This document shows, piece by piece, positions 1 to 9,514 of a stretch of DNA of 32,598 nt. This stretch comes from Clostridia bacterium (GTDB lineage: Bacteria > Bacillota > Clostridia > DSM-8532 > SZUA-474). The notes under the pieces are model-generated. The model made no database searches, was not told where the DNA came from, and saw nothing but the letters and a program-made list of their open reading frames with translations. Position numbers and translations under genes: made by a program. The stretch spans positions 1 to 32,598 of the forward strand of contig QKEK01000248.1 in the NCBI GenBank assembly GCA_003251775.1, read 5' to 3'. The number at the start of each line of letters is the position of its first letter. Within the stretch, counting starts at the first letter, position 1.

Positions 1-1896
1 AAGGTCATTGTACTTGATTTCCCTCTTTAGCAATAATTCAGCTACCTTATACTCTATATAGTATAATACAACGCTATGTCCACTGTCGTACTGAATTATC
101 CTCGCTTCCCTCTTTTGGGGGTCATTATCGGGTAAGCTGGAATTCAAAAGATATTCCGCCTCTGTGATATACTCCCACTGACTTATTACTGAATTATATG
201 CTTCATGCCATTTATGAAGCTGCTCAAAGCCAATACTGTTGTCTGTAATCACCTTTACACCCTCTACCTCCTGCACCCTAAACGAACCTGCTATTGGTGC
301 AACTGGTTTATCTGCATCAGAATCAGGCTTTGTAATAAGCACCTTAACTGAGGTAACAGATTTGTAGGGGGTAGATATTAATAACCCATCTGACAGGTTT
401 TCTATTAGATAATTCTTTTTTGCTTGAATAACAAAGTAATAGGTTGTATTTGAGTCCAGATTCTTTAGCTCATACTTATATCCTAATGTATTTCCTGTTC
501 CCTTCTCAATAACCTTGTTTGCTGCCCCCATCTTTTTTGAGTCTGCTATTTTATAGGAGGATGGTAGTGTGCCTAAAAGATTCAGGTCATCTAATAGCCA
601 CATATCGTAATATATGTCATCATCTACCTCGCCCTCTCCATTTAATGGAGCCTGCCATAAAATCATAGCTTCTTCACTGCCCAAGGAATCATAGAAGCTA
701 AGCGGTTCAGGGAAGGCGTTTACAAACTCATCTACTAGCCTTGGTGCCTCAGGATTTTGTGGAACCTGCTCCTTTAGCTCTACCTTCGTCTGTGAGTAAA
801 AGGGAACGCTTAGCCCGTCAGCTTTGACAGCCAATGCCTCTACCTTATATCTGTATTTCCCTTCTTCTCCATCTGGAACAGATATATAGAAATACTCCTT
901 GTTAGGTATCTGTGCAAAGAAGGTCTCCTTGTCATTTTCATCATATCTGTATAATTTATAGAATACGTTTTTATATATGTCATTACTAATTGAGCCAGTA
1001 ATAACTGGATCCCAAAAAAGCTTCCAGAGACTGCTGTCATTTGTATGCCCAACCTTTTCGGTTCTAAGTAGAATTTCAGTCTTAACCTTTTTTACCTTGA
1101 GGTCATTTTCATTCATAACCTTAACGCCAGGCTCTACAACAGGAACTATCTTAATAGAGTATTCACGCCCTGGAGATGCACCAGTATAAATATACTCTAG
1201 TTTATCCCCAGAGACTGTTACATTCAAAGCTCCAGTCCCGATACTTGAGCCTATAATGTCAGGTACAGGCGGTGGCTGCATAAAGCCTTGTGTATCGGAT
1301 ATCAGTATCCTGTAGTTTATTCTGCCCTTTACGTCCCATACATCATCCCATGCTATCTTTATATGGTTTGTTCCACTTATTAAAGAAGCATCAAATGCTA
1401 GCTCTGTAAGAAATTTTACTGCATTTGACTCGCCTGATTCTACAGGCACAGCAGAGCCCTCATACGTATACATTGATTTTGCACGTACTGCGTATATTGT
1501 TCCTGATTCTAGCTTGATTCCATATGTTCTGGTATCAAGCTCAGTTACTGCAGAAGGCAGAACTATTGATTTTTCAGCTTGCTCAATTTTCCCTTCAGGT
1601 AACACCTTATCAAAATATATCTCCACTCGTGTTTCCTCAACCAAGGCGTCGCCAACCTTAGTGGGAAAAGCGTTCGGTGGCATTGTCCACTTTAGCTTAA
1701 TATTCCATGTGTCAGGATCATCCCATGGATATCCAATCTCACTTACAGTAAGACCTTGAGGTGCCATAGGCACTGGAACAAGTGCATCAACTGCTTTTAC
1801 TGGAAAGCAAATTCCTAGCATATTAAGCATTATAACAGCTACTAAACAAATACTAAATGCACTTCTTTTAATCGCCTTATTCCCTGTGATATTCAT
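1..1896 (-). CDS. Secreted fibronectin-III-like surface protein, N-terminal 632 residues (gene continues past the window edge)
   Basis: An uninterrupted minus-strand frame runs from an ATG at 1896 to position 1, so the 3' end is outside the window. The start has a strong RBS (GGAGGAG, about 6 nt upstream). The first 35 or so residues form a signal peptide: basic start, a hydrophobic run (ICLVAVIMLNMLGICF), then an Ala-containing cleavage region. The rest is a series of beta-sandwich-like segments with fibronectin type III hallmarks such as GTIYAVRAKS and NTTYYFVIQAKK, rich in Tyr, Thr and Asp. No catalytic motif is visible. It lies 120 nt downstream of, and on the same strand as, the larger surface protein at 2017-7284, so the two may be co-expressed. 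The domain type is inferred from motif style; function (adhesin, cell-wall protein) is not known. Confidence 0.75.
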   Translation of the reverse strand, partial: MNITGNKAIKRSAFSICLVAVIMLNMLGICFPVKAVDALVPVPMAPQGLTVSEIGYPWDDPDTWNIKLKWTMPPNAFPTKVGDALVEETRVEIYFDKVLPEGKIEQAEKSIVLPSAVTELDTRTYGIKLESGTIYAVRAKSMYTYEGSAVPVESGESNAVKFLTELAFDASLISGTNHIKIAWDDVWDVKGRINYRILISDTQGFMQPPPVPDIIGSSIGTGALNVTVSGDKLEYIYTGASPGREYSIKIVPVVEPGVKVMNENDLKVKKVKTEILLRTEKVGHTNDSSLWKLFWDPVITGSISNDIYKNVFYKLYRYDENDKETFFAQIPNKEYFYISVPDGEEGKYRYKVEALAVKADGLSVPFYSQTKVELKEQVPQNPEAPRLVDEFVNAFPEPLSFYDSLGSEEAMILWQAPLNGEGEVDDDIYYDMWLLDDLNLLGTLPSSYKIADSKKMGAANKVIEKGTGNTLGYKYELKNLDSNTTYYFVIQAKKNYLIENLSDGLLISTPYKSVTSVKVLITKPDSDADKPVAPIAGSFRVQEVEGVKVITDNSIGFEQLHKWHEAYNSVISQWEYITEAEYLLNSSLPDNDPQKREARIIQYDSGHSVVLYYIEYKVAELLLKREIKYNDL

Positions 1897-1918
1897 AGTA
1901 TCTCCTCCAAACCATCTA

Positions 1919-2016
1919 AAGCCTTTTTGTTGTTAAATACTCATCAGCTATCAGCAACTTCAGCTACCTAAACGAGCTCTATAATTTTGTATAAATATGT
2001 AACAACGTAAAAGGCT
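1919..2016 (+). repeat. Dispersed intergenic repeat, copy A, with long inverted arms
   Basis: The right part (1985-2016) carries the family core TTTTGTATAAATATGTAACA followed by ACGTAAAAGGCT. A matching left arm GCCTTTTTGTTGTTAAATA sits at 1921-1939, so AGCCTTTTTGTTGTT pairs with AACAACGTAAAAGGCT to give a stem around about 68 nt. Copy D (14530-14582) has the same left-arm wording with a much shorter interior. The copy lies between two minus-strand genes and the core reads antisense to them. Confidence 0.6.
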
Positions 2017-5000
2017 CTATAATTCGCCAAGCCTCTTTAGTACCTTTGAAAATGCCTCAATTATTTCTCCCTGAGTGACAGAACTATTAAAATCAAATTT
2101 CCCAGCACTATCCAAGCTCATTATTCCCATATCTATAACGATTTCTATGTATTTATAGTATTTGTCCTCAATCTCGCCCTCATTTGATATAAATATTGTT
2201 CCTGTTGGCTCAAGATAATCAGAGCTACTTCCTGTTTTTGCACAAAAGATTTCTACCACCAATGCTGCAGTTTCCTGTTTTGTAACATCTGCATACTGAT
2301 TTCTAGTATTTACAAGACCACCAATCCCCATTTTATTTGCCTTATCTTTTATGCTATAGCCCTTAAGTCTTCCCTGATTCTCTGATACAAGCTCAAACAG
2401 AAGCACCGCCTGTTTTGAAACTACTTTGTTTTCAGGGTAGAAGACTCCACCTGAATCAAATATATCACTTATATCATATCGATTTATGAAATCCTTAATA
2501 CTATTTGAATATGGATAAGTGTCTTCATTTGCTATTATTTGCTGAGGCACAAGTAGTATAGCATATTCTCCAGGCTTTATTACAGTGAATATAGCACTGT
2601 TCATAACCTGTACGCTTGCTGTCTGTAGCTTGCTAAAAGCTGTTTCTCCTGTATACTTAACAAACGGCGTCTCTATGCCCTTACCCATTGAATAAACAAG
2701 TGAAACCCTTAAATAACTAGCAAACGAATTAATCTCTTTTTGCTCGTTAATAATAGACCTATATCCATTTCTTCCATAAATTACATCTCCAAGCGTAACA
2801 GATATCTGTTCTTCTATGGATTTTATAGCCTCACTAACTATGCCCTCAATATATGTTTGCGACTTATATGTCAATAGAGTGCTATCACTTAGTAGCTCAT
2901 TCAATATGCTATAATACAAGCTGTTTTGCAAAGCCTTTTCACTGCTATTTATATTAGTAGCCCCAAACAAATCACCATATAGCTCACCCTTTAAATTAGC
3001 ATAGGTTTTTGAAGAACCCATAACCTGTATTTGAAGCTTATTTACATTTGATACAGCCTGAGCATCTGGTGGTAATCCCTGTATATTTGAGCCCTGTCTT
3101 ACTATTACTAGCTTGACTATTAATTGCTTGTTAGCAGGATTACTAGCCAGCCTTCTAAGGCTAGCAAGGTCAAGGGTTGTTGGACCAAACGTGTAGCTTG
3201 CTCCATTTACCATTATAGTTATTGATTTCTTATGCTTTTTAAGCGAATCAAATACCTCTATAGGAATTAGTATTTCGTCGGTGTTGCTTGCTTCCTTCAA
3301 GCCTCTTAAGTCTAAGCTAAATCCATCCTTACCCGAATACTGGATTAATTCAGATACACGATCTGATTTTAAGAGAATTCTATTAGCCTGAGTATTCTTT
3401 TTATCTATTTCCCAGTATAGTCTCTCTTCAAGTTTAGCTATTGCTTCCTTATATATAAACTCAATATCATCTCTACGCCCTTCATCGTCATAGTCCTGCT
3501 GATTAAAGTCTGTCCTTGACGTAACAGGTCCTATATGTAAGGACTCCTCTATATTTTCAGCCCACACCTTACAATAATATGTAGTATTTGACTTAAGTGA
3601 CTGACGTGAGATAGTGCCATTTGGTTTCTTAACCTCCATTTTTCGAATTCTAGCGTAATACTTCCATTTATCACTACCATTAACCTGATTGTCCTCAATC
3701 AGGCGATTTGTCAATTCCTTATAGAACTCATATCTAGTGCCATTTGATGTCTCATACCAGTAATCTGAGTCTCCTGTACTCTTATACTCTAGGGGTGTAT
3801 ATTTCCTGTCTGTGCTTGTTTTCATTTCTATGTGATATTGGTTTGTGGGTTTTCCTATCCATGATATTTCAATTTCATGAAAGGCGTCACGGGTTTTCAT
3901 TGTTTTTGGGAAGCTTGAGTCAGTTACCCATACTTTATCCTTTTTGTTATATACCTTGATATTATAGGTAGTATCTGAAATCAGATTATACAGCCTTCCA
4001 TAATATTTACTTCCATCCTTTACAATGGTGTAGTTTGCTCTTGAAACCTCCTCATATACACTGGCATTTGCCTTTTTCAACCAGATAGCTAAGTCCTCAG
4101 AGCTCAAGTCTAGCGTAGTGTCAGTCCAATCAAAGCCAAGCTCAATATCCTTCATAGCCTCAACACTTTCAGGAGCATCGACAAGCTTAGTTGTAACAGG
4201 GATTGAAACCCATAGACTTACCTGTTCATCGGCAGCCCCTCTGTTTCTGACTGCTCTTAATGAGTAAAAATACAGGTGATTAGGATCCATAAAGTCCAGA
4301 TTTATAGGTAGCTTGCATATTCTAGTGCTTTCAGTGTCATATGTAAAGCCCTTTGCATTTAGTGGAGTATTAATAGGATTAATTCCCAGCTCAGGGTCAT
4401 TCGCAATGGTCTTATAGCTCTGGTAAACCTGTTGAAATCTTATGTTATAATTATCATTTTGATAGCTATTTAACAAAGCATTTTCATTTATTCTGACTGT
4501 AGTACAAATTAATTCATACTCCACGTCAGTTTCAAAGTTAATCCACTCTAGTAAAACCTCTGTACCTGTAATTAGTTTGTTACCCTCGGTATCCTGTGAT
4601 ATTTTGAACTCTACAGGTGCTCGTGGCCTTCTCTCTAGATCATCAATTTCTCCATTATTGACCTTGGGTGTAGTAATGGATTGAATAGCAGAAAAATCTG
4701 ACGAGCTGATAACTACACCGTTTTCTAAGGTATCAGCGTCATTTCCATCATTATCTACAGCAACGCGTGCCTTTACCATAAAATAGTATATACTATTTTC
4801 CTTCAGATCTAAATTCATATCCCTTTTTGTATTTAGAGCTATAGGGTTAGCTATTAAATTATCAGGATAATTATGAATATAGGTATACGCTGGTGACCCT
4901 ACTGGATCGCCAAAATCAGGAGAATTATTCATATATATGTCATAGTAAATCTCCCTTCCCTTGCTTACGTCAGTATAGCTCTCCCAATCCTTTTCCGTCA

Positions 5001-7284
5001 GTATTTTTGTTATATCTATATTAACTCCAGTAAACTCGGTATCTCCTGTTACACTATTTGGCTTAATCTCATTGGTTAATGTAAATTTTGGAACAGGCAC
5101 TGGCATTTCATCACTAGGAAAGGTTGTAAAGCTTCTAAGCGGTGTTAAGTAGGAGGCAACATCTATAAAGCTTTTGTACCCTTCATACCATTTTACCCTG
5201 TTCAAATCCTCATATCTAGTTGTAAAAACCTGTATATAATAAGGAGTATTGGGTAGCAGAACAGAAGGATAATCCTGCTTAATTCCGTCCTCGTTTATAT
5301 CCTCATTGTTTTCTTCAGGAATACTATTTCTCCCACCATTCGCTGTGGTTTGAATAAACTCATTGAATAGAATAATACCCTCCTGATTATTGGAATCAAA
5401 TTTGCTAAAGTCAATCTCTAGCCTATCAGGGTTTTTTGCAACCTCCTTTAGATAATTCTTACTAAATGAGAAAACCCTTTTTGATTTAGTAGGAAAGTAT
5501 ACTACTGTATCAGTCCCATTTATTTTTCTTTCCTCTGATTTTCTTATATCATCACTAACGTAGCCATTGATAACAACATGGTAAATATAATCCCCCGCAC
5601 TTAAGGAGCCATCTCCAACTACATCCTTCCATAGTTTGTTTTTGTAATCATACGGCTTATCAAAGGATATTGTTATATTTGATGTAGGAAGCTCTATACT
5701 CTCTTGCGTAGCAGATGTGGTTTTTACATCTATTGTTTCAACCCCCGCATATAAAGGCTTTACCTCTATGTTTGCAGGCATTGGGGGCTTACCTGTATCC
5801 TTACCAAGCCATCCCAAATACACTGCCATGGATCCTAACGGTGTCCTTGCATCATTATCAGTAACTATAACACGATAATACCTCTGAGGATTACTGCCAT
5901 CTGAATTTAAGGGAATTTCTACGATAACCTCCCCATACCCAGGATCACTATCAATACTGGTATCTGGAAGCTTTGGACCTGTATCTGCAAGAGTACTTCC
6001 TGTACCTGTTAAAAGCTCAAGAGAGCCAGCGTCCTGCATCTGATAATACATGTCACTTCGGTTTGTACTATTTATCTTCCATACCTTAAGAAGAATTTTA
6101 TCTATATCCACCTTTGTCATTTCAAACCGCATTGGTGTATATATTGAAGGGGTTTCTAAGGTCGAAAGGGTTGTAATAGGATCTATAAAGCAGCTATCAT
6201 TATTCTGTACATCAAACCCCTCTATAGTATCTCCAGGGATAGGTGTATCAGATTTATATCCCGCAACCATTTTGCTACCTACTTCATTTACAGTGTTGTT
6301 ATAGTAGAATAATGTCTTAATTCTTACGTTTTCGTACTCACAACCAGGCTTTATACCATGCAAGCCGCCATTAACTCCACCCTCAATAACAAATTCTGCA
6401 AATCCGTCTGCTGAGGTTACAAGACCAGCTGAATTAATACCAGAAACATCAATGTTTCTCCCCAGCACTTCCCATTTACTGTTCGTACTGTTATAGTATA
6501 TGTTAAAATCAAATTCGTCATAGGTATTTGAATTAATACCAGTTGCACCCCTCATTCTAACCTGAAACTTAACGCCATTTATAGGTATATCTGCTGGTGT
6601 AGTGCTATGTAAATACTCAAGTATATCGGGAACTGTACCTGCATCCACACCATCAGTCCTGTCCGTAACAGGAATAACGGTACCAGACGCTAAATCAAAA
6701 ATACGGGGCACCTTCCACCTAAACCTTATTTTGGGATTTTCACCGCTTACTATTTTAGTTACTGTACCTGGGTTACTAACACCATCCAAAATATCCTGAG
6801 TGGTAGCTGCATCTAGCTCCGTATCAGTCTTATCAATGAATTTAGGCTTGTTGTCTTTAATACCGTACCCAGCTGCCGCAGACTCATCAAATGAGTCTCC
6901 AAAGAAGGTCATATCGGCAAGAAAAAATCTTTCCCTTTGCCCTATGACATCTCCTCCAGCATTTCTTACAGTTATATTGACCTGATATATAAAATCACTT
7001 TCTAGGCTTAGACTCACAGTATTTTTACCTGCAACAGCAACAGCAGGCTCTGTCGTACTAACCAATGAACCATCTGGCTTTCTGTATGTAACCTCAATTT
7101 GATCAGAGCCAGCAACCTGTGTCCAGCTAAAATCCCATTTGAGGGTAGCAGGATTATAATTAATCGTTACTGGCAGGGATAGTATGGTTGCCGCCCTTGA
7201 GATTGATATACCTTGAGATAAAAATATATTAAGTAGTATTATGGTTGTTAATAGAATAGCTGAAATTCTTCTTTTTTGTTTCAC
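2017..7284 (-). CDS. Very large secreted surface protein: fibronectin-III-like modules with C-terminal SLH-like repeats
   Basis: About 1755 aa. I prefer the GTG at 7284 over an in-frame TTG at 7299 because a GGGGGT ribosome binding site sits about 7 nt before the GTG. The signal peptide is KQKRRISAILLTTIILLNIF followed by LSQGISISRA. Most of the chain is a string of beta-rich modules with Fn3 signatures, for example PNTPYYIQVFTTRY (near residue 685), NSIYYFMVKARV (840), HLYFYSLRAVRN (1010), DTTYNIKVYNKK (1110) and NTTYYCKVWAEN (1235). From about residue 1595 to the end there are three degenerate S-layer-homology-like repeats, marked by GVFYPENKVVSKQA, NQYADVTKQETAAL and GKFDFNSSVTQGEI, which would hold the protein on the cell wall. 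No enzyme motif was seen. The SLH call is by pattern only; the repeats are diverged. Confidence 0.8.
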   Translation of the reverse strand: MKQKRRISAILLTTIILLNIFLSQGISISRAATILSLPVTINYNPATLKWDFSWTQVAGSDQIEVTYRKPDGSLVSTTEPAVAVAGKNTVSLSLESDFIYQVNITVRNAGGDVIGQRERFFLADMTFFGDSFDESAAAGYGIKDNKPKFIDKTDTELDAATTQDILDGVSNPGTVTKIVSGENPKIRFRWKVPRIFDLASGTVIPVTDRTDGVDAGTVPDILEYLHSTTPADIPINGVKFQVRMRGATGINSNTYDEFDFNIYYNSTNSKWEVLGRNIDVSGINSAGLVTSADGFAEFVIEGGVNGGLHGIKPGCEYENVRIKTLFYYNNTVNEVGSKMVAGYKSDTPIPGDTIEGFDVQNNDSCFIDPITTLSTLETPSIYTPMRFEMTKVDIDKILLKVWKINSTNRSDMYYQMQDAGSLELLTGTGSTLADTGPKLPDTSIDSDPGYGEVIVEIPLNSDGSNPQRYYRVIVTDNDARTPLGSMAVYLGWLGKDTGKPPMPANIEVKPLYAGVETIDVKTTSATQESIELPTSNITISFDKPYDYKNKLWKDVVGDGSLSAGDYIYHVVINGYVSDDIRKSEERKINGTDTVVYFPTKSKRVFSFSKNYLKEVAKNPDRLEIDFSKFDSNNQEGIILFNEFIQTTANGGRNSIPEENNEDINEDGIKQDYPSVLLPNTPYYIQVFTTRYEDLNRVKWYEGYKSFIDVASYLTPLRSFTTFPSDEMPVPVPKFTLTNEIKPNSVTGDTEFTGVNIDITKILTEKDWESYTDVSKGREIYYDIYMNNSPDFGDPVGSPAYTYIHNYPDNLIANPIALNTKRDMNLDLKENSIYYFMVKARVAVDNDGNDADTLENGVVISSSDFSAIQSITTPKVNNGEIDDLERRPRAPVEFKISQDTEGNKLITGTEVLLEWINFETDVEYELICTTVRINENALLNSYQNDNYNIRFQQVYQSYKTIANDPELGINPINTPLNAKGFTYDTESTRICKLPINLDFMDPNHLYFYSLRAVRNRGAADEQVSLWVSIPVTTKLVDAPESVEAMKDIELGFDWTDTTLDLSSEDLAIWLKKANASVYEEVSRANYTIVKDGSKYYGRLYNLISDTTYNIKVYNKKDKVWVTDSSFPKTMKTRDAFHEIEISWIGKPTNQYHIEMKTSTDRKYTPLEYKSTGDSDYWYETSNGTRYEFYKELTNRLIEDNQVNGSDKWKYYARIRKMEVKKPNGTISRQSLKSNTTYYCKVWAENIEESLHIGPVTSRTDFNQQDYDDEGRRDDIEFIYKEAIAKLEERLYWEIDKKNTQANRILLKSDRVSELIQYSGKDGFSLDLRGLKEASNTDEILIPIEVFDSLKKHKKSITIMVNGASYTFGPTTLDLASLRRLASNPANKQLIVKLVIVRQGSNIQGLPPDAQAVSNVNKLQIQVMGSSKTYANLKGELYGDLFGATNINSSEKALQNSLYYSILNELLSDSTLLTYKSQTYIEGIVSEAIKSIEEQISVTLGDVIYGRNGYRSIINEQKEINSFASYLRVSLVYSMGKGIETPFVKYTGETAFSKLQTASVQVMNSAIFTVIKPGEYAILLVPQQIIANEDTYPYSNSIKDFINRYDISDIFDSGGVFYPENKVVSKQAVLLFELVSENQGRLKGYSIKDKANKMGIGGLVNTRNQYADVTKQETAALVVEIFCAKTGSSSDYLEPTGTIFISNEGEIEDKYYKYIEIVIDMGIMSLDSAGKFDFNSSVTQGEIIEAFSKVLKRLGEL

Positions 7285-7388
7285 AATATGTACCCCCAAA
7301 AAAATATAATCTCCCTATTTCTATATCGACATATACTTTTATTATTTTTACATATGCTGAGCTTTTGTAATATAAATGTAATTGGTCG

Positions 7389-7892
7389 TTATTGGCGACG
7401 CATTTTTTCTAAAATCTCCAGCAATTCTTGATCAAGGTTTGACATAATTGTGTTTCTCCGCATGCCTATATGTTTAATTTTTTCATTTGTTTCTCGTTTT
7501 TCTATCTGCATCTCAAGCTTAAGCTCCTTTGGAGTTACCCTAATACCTCCGCCTGTCAAAACCATACGTTGTTCAAGATAATCCGAGGTTACAACTCTTA
7601 CTATGTCATCCTCATGTGCATTATATACAAACCTTTCTATGTATACATCTGCACTCTCCTTTTCCTTTGTATAGACTACAGTTATGTTATCAAACTTCTC
7701 CTCTATTTGTCTGCTCTCCTTGACTAAGTGTGCATCAAAGACAACAATAACGTTTACTCCTTTATACCCTTGAAAATTGGATAGAAGATTCAACAATCGC
7801 TCTCTGCAATCCTCAAGGGGTTCATTTTTAAGATTAAATATATCTCTCCAGTTATTGATAACATTATAGCCGTCAATTAGTAAATACTCCAC
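7389..7892 (-). CDS. yacP: YacP/Rae1-type NYN-domain endoribonuclease
   Basis: 167 aa, close to the family's usual length of about 170. The start is a GTG at 7892 with GGGGAG about 5 nt upstream. The NYN (PIN-like) fold is shown by LLIDGYNVINNW at the N-terminus, the strand VIVVFDAH, the acidic ESADVYIERF segment, and VVTSDYLEQRMVLTGGG; the conserved Asp residues form the metal site. The C-terminal third is a charged helix. In Bacillus subtilis the homologue (YacP, renamed Rae1) is a ribosome-associated endonuclease that cuts mRNA in the A site. The location next to rlmB and mrnC matches the classic Firmicute order, although sigH, often next, is replaced here by a surface-protein gene. It is separated from rlmB by 285 nt containing a terminator and repeats, so it probably has its own promoter. 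Confidence 0.9.
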   Translation of the reverse strand: MEYLLIDGYNVINNWRDIFNLKNEPLEDCRERLLNLLSNFQGYKGVNVIVVFDAHLVKESRQIEEKFDNITVVYTKEKESADVYIERFVYNAHEDDIVRVVTSDYLEQRMVLTGGGIRVTPKELKLEMQIEKRETNEKIKHIGMRRNTIMSNLDQELLEILEKMRRQ

Positions 7893-7970
7893 TTCAACTC
7901 CCCATCCTAAACCATCTGTATATGCCGTTATTCTTTTAGTAGCTATTTACCAATCTATATTGAGTAAACT

Positions 7971-8037
7971 GCGTTCTTGTATATTTATACGCTATTTTGC
8001 GTTGTTTTGCATAAATATGTAAGCGTTAAAAAAGCTT
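7971..8037. repeat. Dispersed intergenic repeat, copies B1 and B2, head-to-head
   Basis: B1 (7971-8000) is the family core in reverse orientation, with GCGTTCTTGTATATTTATAC then GCTATTTTGC; it is nearly identical to copy G at 29495-29524. B2 (8005-8037) is a forward copy, TTTTGCATAAATATGTAAGC then GTTAAAAAAGCTT. The two together form an imperfect inverted pair in the rlmB-yacP gap. Confidence 0.6.
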
Positions 8038-8070
8038 CCGATTTGATAAAGAATTTATAGAAGCTTTTTT
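8028..8070 (-). terminator. Bidirectional hairpin, likely rlmB terminator
   Basis: AAAAAAGCTTC (8028-8038) pairs perfectly with GAAGCTTTTTT (8060-8070) around a 21-nt loop. On the minus strand the stem ends in a T-run, as expected for an intrinsic terminator 107 nt past the rlmB stop. It shares its 5' arm with repeat copy B2. Confidence 0.55.
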
Positions 8071-8083
8071 AATTGCCAAGACA

Positions 8084-8141
8084 AAATGGCTTGGAAACCG
8101 CTTACAGGTATTATTTGTGCAAAATGCATGGTGTAGTTAAT
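8084..8141 (-). repeat. 60-bp intergenic repeat, second type, copy 1
   Basis: Read on the minus strand this matches 22111-22170 at about 50 of 61 positions without gaps, including ATTAACTAC, CCATGC, GCACAAATAA and CCTGTAAGCG. The TTTTGCACAAATA part also resembles the core of the dispersed family (copies B2 and C), suggesting a common origin. Confidence 0.6.
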
Positions 8142-8177
8142 ATATAACAACCCAAAATGCTTATATTGTAATACTAT

Positions 8178-9401
8178 CTAAAAGCCTCTTTGCTTGGCAA
8201 CCTCATACATTACTAGCCCGGCTGCAACTCCTGCATTAAGTGAGGTTATTTCTCCCTTCATAGGAATTTTTACTACAAAATCACATTCTTCCTTTACTAA
8301 TCTGCTTAATCCTTCTCCTTCACTACCAATAACTAGTGCTATTGCCCCTTTAATATCTGCTTCATAGAAAACGGTGTCACCCTCCATATCTGTTCCAACA
8401 ACCCATATACCGTTTTGCTTTAGCTTCTCTATAGCATTTACTATATTTGAGACTCTAGCTACTGGAACATACTCCACCGCTCCTGCTGCTACTTTAGCTA
8501 CAGTTGAATTTAATGTAACTGAACGTCTTTTTGGTATTATTACGCCATGTGCCCCAGTAATGTTAGCTGTTCTTAGAATTGAACCAAAATTATTGACATC
8601 AGTTACCCCATCTAACAGAATAATAAAAGGTGGTTGCTCTTTTTCCTTTGCAATCTGCAAAATGTCCTCTATTTCAACATAATCCTTAACTGCAACAAAA
8701 GCTATAACCCCCTGATGTGAACGGGTCGTAGACAATTCATCTAGCTTTTTTGTCTCTAGCTGCTGTACTACTATTCCATTCTCTCTAGCTTGAGCTATTA
8801 TTTTCCCTAATGAGCTATGTCTATCATCAGTAGAAACCAAAATTTTATTTATTGTTCTACCAGCATTTAGTGCCTCTAGCACTGCATTTCTACCCTCAAT
8901 TCTATCAACCGCATCTTCCCTTTCAAAGCTGTCAGCTCTGTCAACAGTTTCATTAAATTTATGCTCTCTGTTTTTGAATCCTCTTTTGTCGCTATGCTTA
9001 AACTCTCTTTTATCGCCTTGCTTATATTCCCTTTTGTCACTATGCTTAAACTCTCTTTTATCGCCTTGCTTATATTCCCTTTTGTCACTATGCTTAAACT
9101 CTCTTTTATCGCCTTGCTTGTACTCTCTTTTGTCACTATGCTTAAATTCTTTTCTGTCGCCTTGCTTATATTCCCTTTTGTCGCCTTGCTTATACTCTCT
9201 TTTGTCATTACTCTTGTTTTCAAAGTGACTACTAAATGACTTTTCCTCGAATTTACGTGCTTTTCCCCTTGCTTCTCCTTCATTATTCTTTGCTTTAAAC
9301 TCTCTGGTAGCTTTAAATCCTTTTTCATTCTTAGCATCCCTATCTCTACCATTGTTTTTGTATCTATTACTTCTTTCTCCTCTGTTTGAATTGTATGGCA
9401 T
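8178..9401 (-). CDS. rlmB: 23S rRNA (guanosine-2'-O-)-methyltransferase RlmB, SpoU/TrmH family, with repetitive basic N-terminal tail
   Basis: 407 aa; typical RlmB is about 245-250 aa, which here fits residues 163-407. That core has the substrate-binding domain (IEGRNAVLEALNAGRTINKI) and a SPOUT knot with the family motifs LLDGVTDVNNFGSILRTAN, ALVIGSEGEGLSRLV and IPMKGEITSLNAGVAAGLV. It transfers a methyl group from SAM to the ribose of a conserved guanosine in 23S rRNA. Residues 1-162 are hydrophilic and Lys/Arg/Glu/Asp-rich, with about ten tandem octapeptides alternating KREYKQGD and KREFKHSD; this is probably disordered and may bind RNA (inference). ATG start at 9401 with only a weak upstream GAGTGG. 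It lies between mrnC and yacP, as in many Firmicutes. The tail's 24-nt DNA repeat keeps frame whatever its copy number. Confidence 0.93.
   Translation of the reverse strand: MPYNSNRGERSNRYKNNGRDRDAKNEKGFKATREFKAKNNEGEARGKARKFEEKSFSSHFENKSNDKREYKQGDKREYKQGDRKEFKHSDKREYKQGDKREFKHSDKREYKQGDKREFKHSDKREYKQGDKREFKHSDKRGFKNREHKFNETVDRADSFEREDAVDRIEGRNAVLEALNAGRTINKILVSTDDRHSSLGKIIAQARENGIVVQQLETKKLDELSTTRSHQGVIAFVAVKDYVEIEDILQIAKEKEQPPFIILLDGVTDVNNFGSILRTANITGAHGVIIPKRRSVTLNSTVAKVAAGAVEYVPVARVSNIVNAIEKLKQNGIWVVGTDMEGDTVFYEADIKGAIALVIGSEGEGLSRLVKEECDFVVKIPMKGEITSLNAGVAAGLVMYEVAKQRGF
8964..9203. repeat. 24-nt tandem repeat inside rlmB (about ten units; 48-nt higher-order unit)
   Basis: Nine clear units and one degenerate unit of 24 nt encode octapeptides KREYKQGD and KREFKHSD. 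In the middle the two types alternate, giving a 48-nt unit that is almost identical from copy to copy at the DNA level, which points to recent expansion. Because 24 is divisible by three, other frames on both strands also stay open here. Confidence 0.9.
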
Positions 9402-9514
9402 AATTTATTCCACTCAACCTTTCTTTTATTTAGTAGTTTTTCTATATTCCTTAACCTTACATGCTTATGATTTCATATAAGCCTTAGTCTCATATATTCT
9501 ATTTTTACATAATT

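Noticed and set aside
8964-9203. CRISPR-like periodicity in rlmB
   Set aside because: Units are contiguous 24-mers without unique spacers and lie inside a coding gene.
8876-9352. Open frames in alternative frames and on the opposite strand across the rlmB repeat (also 8961-9239 and 8974-9228 plus)
   Set aside because: The 24-nt repeat keeps any stop-free frame open; there are no RBSs and the proteins are only repeats. The rlmB frame continues into a conserved enzyme.
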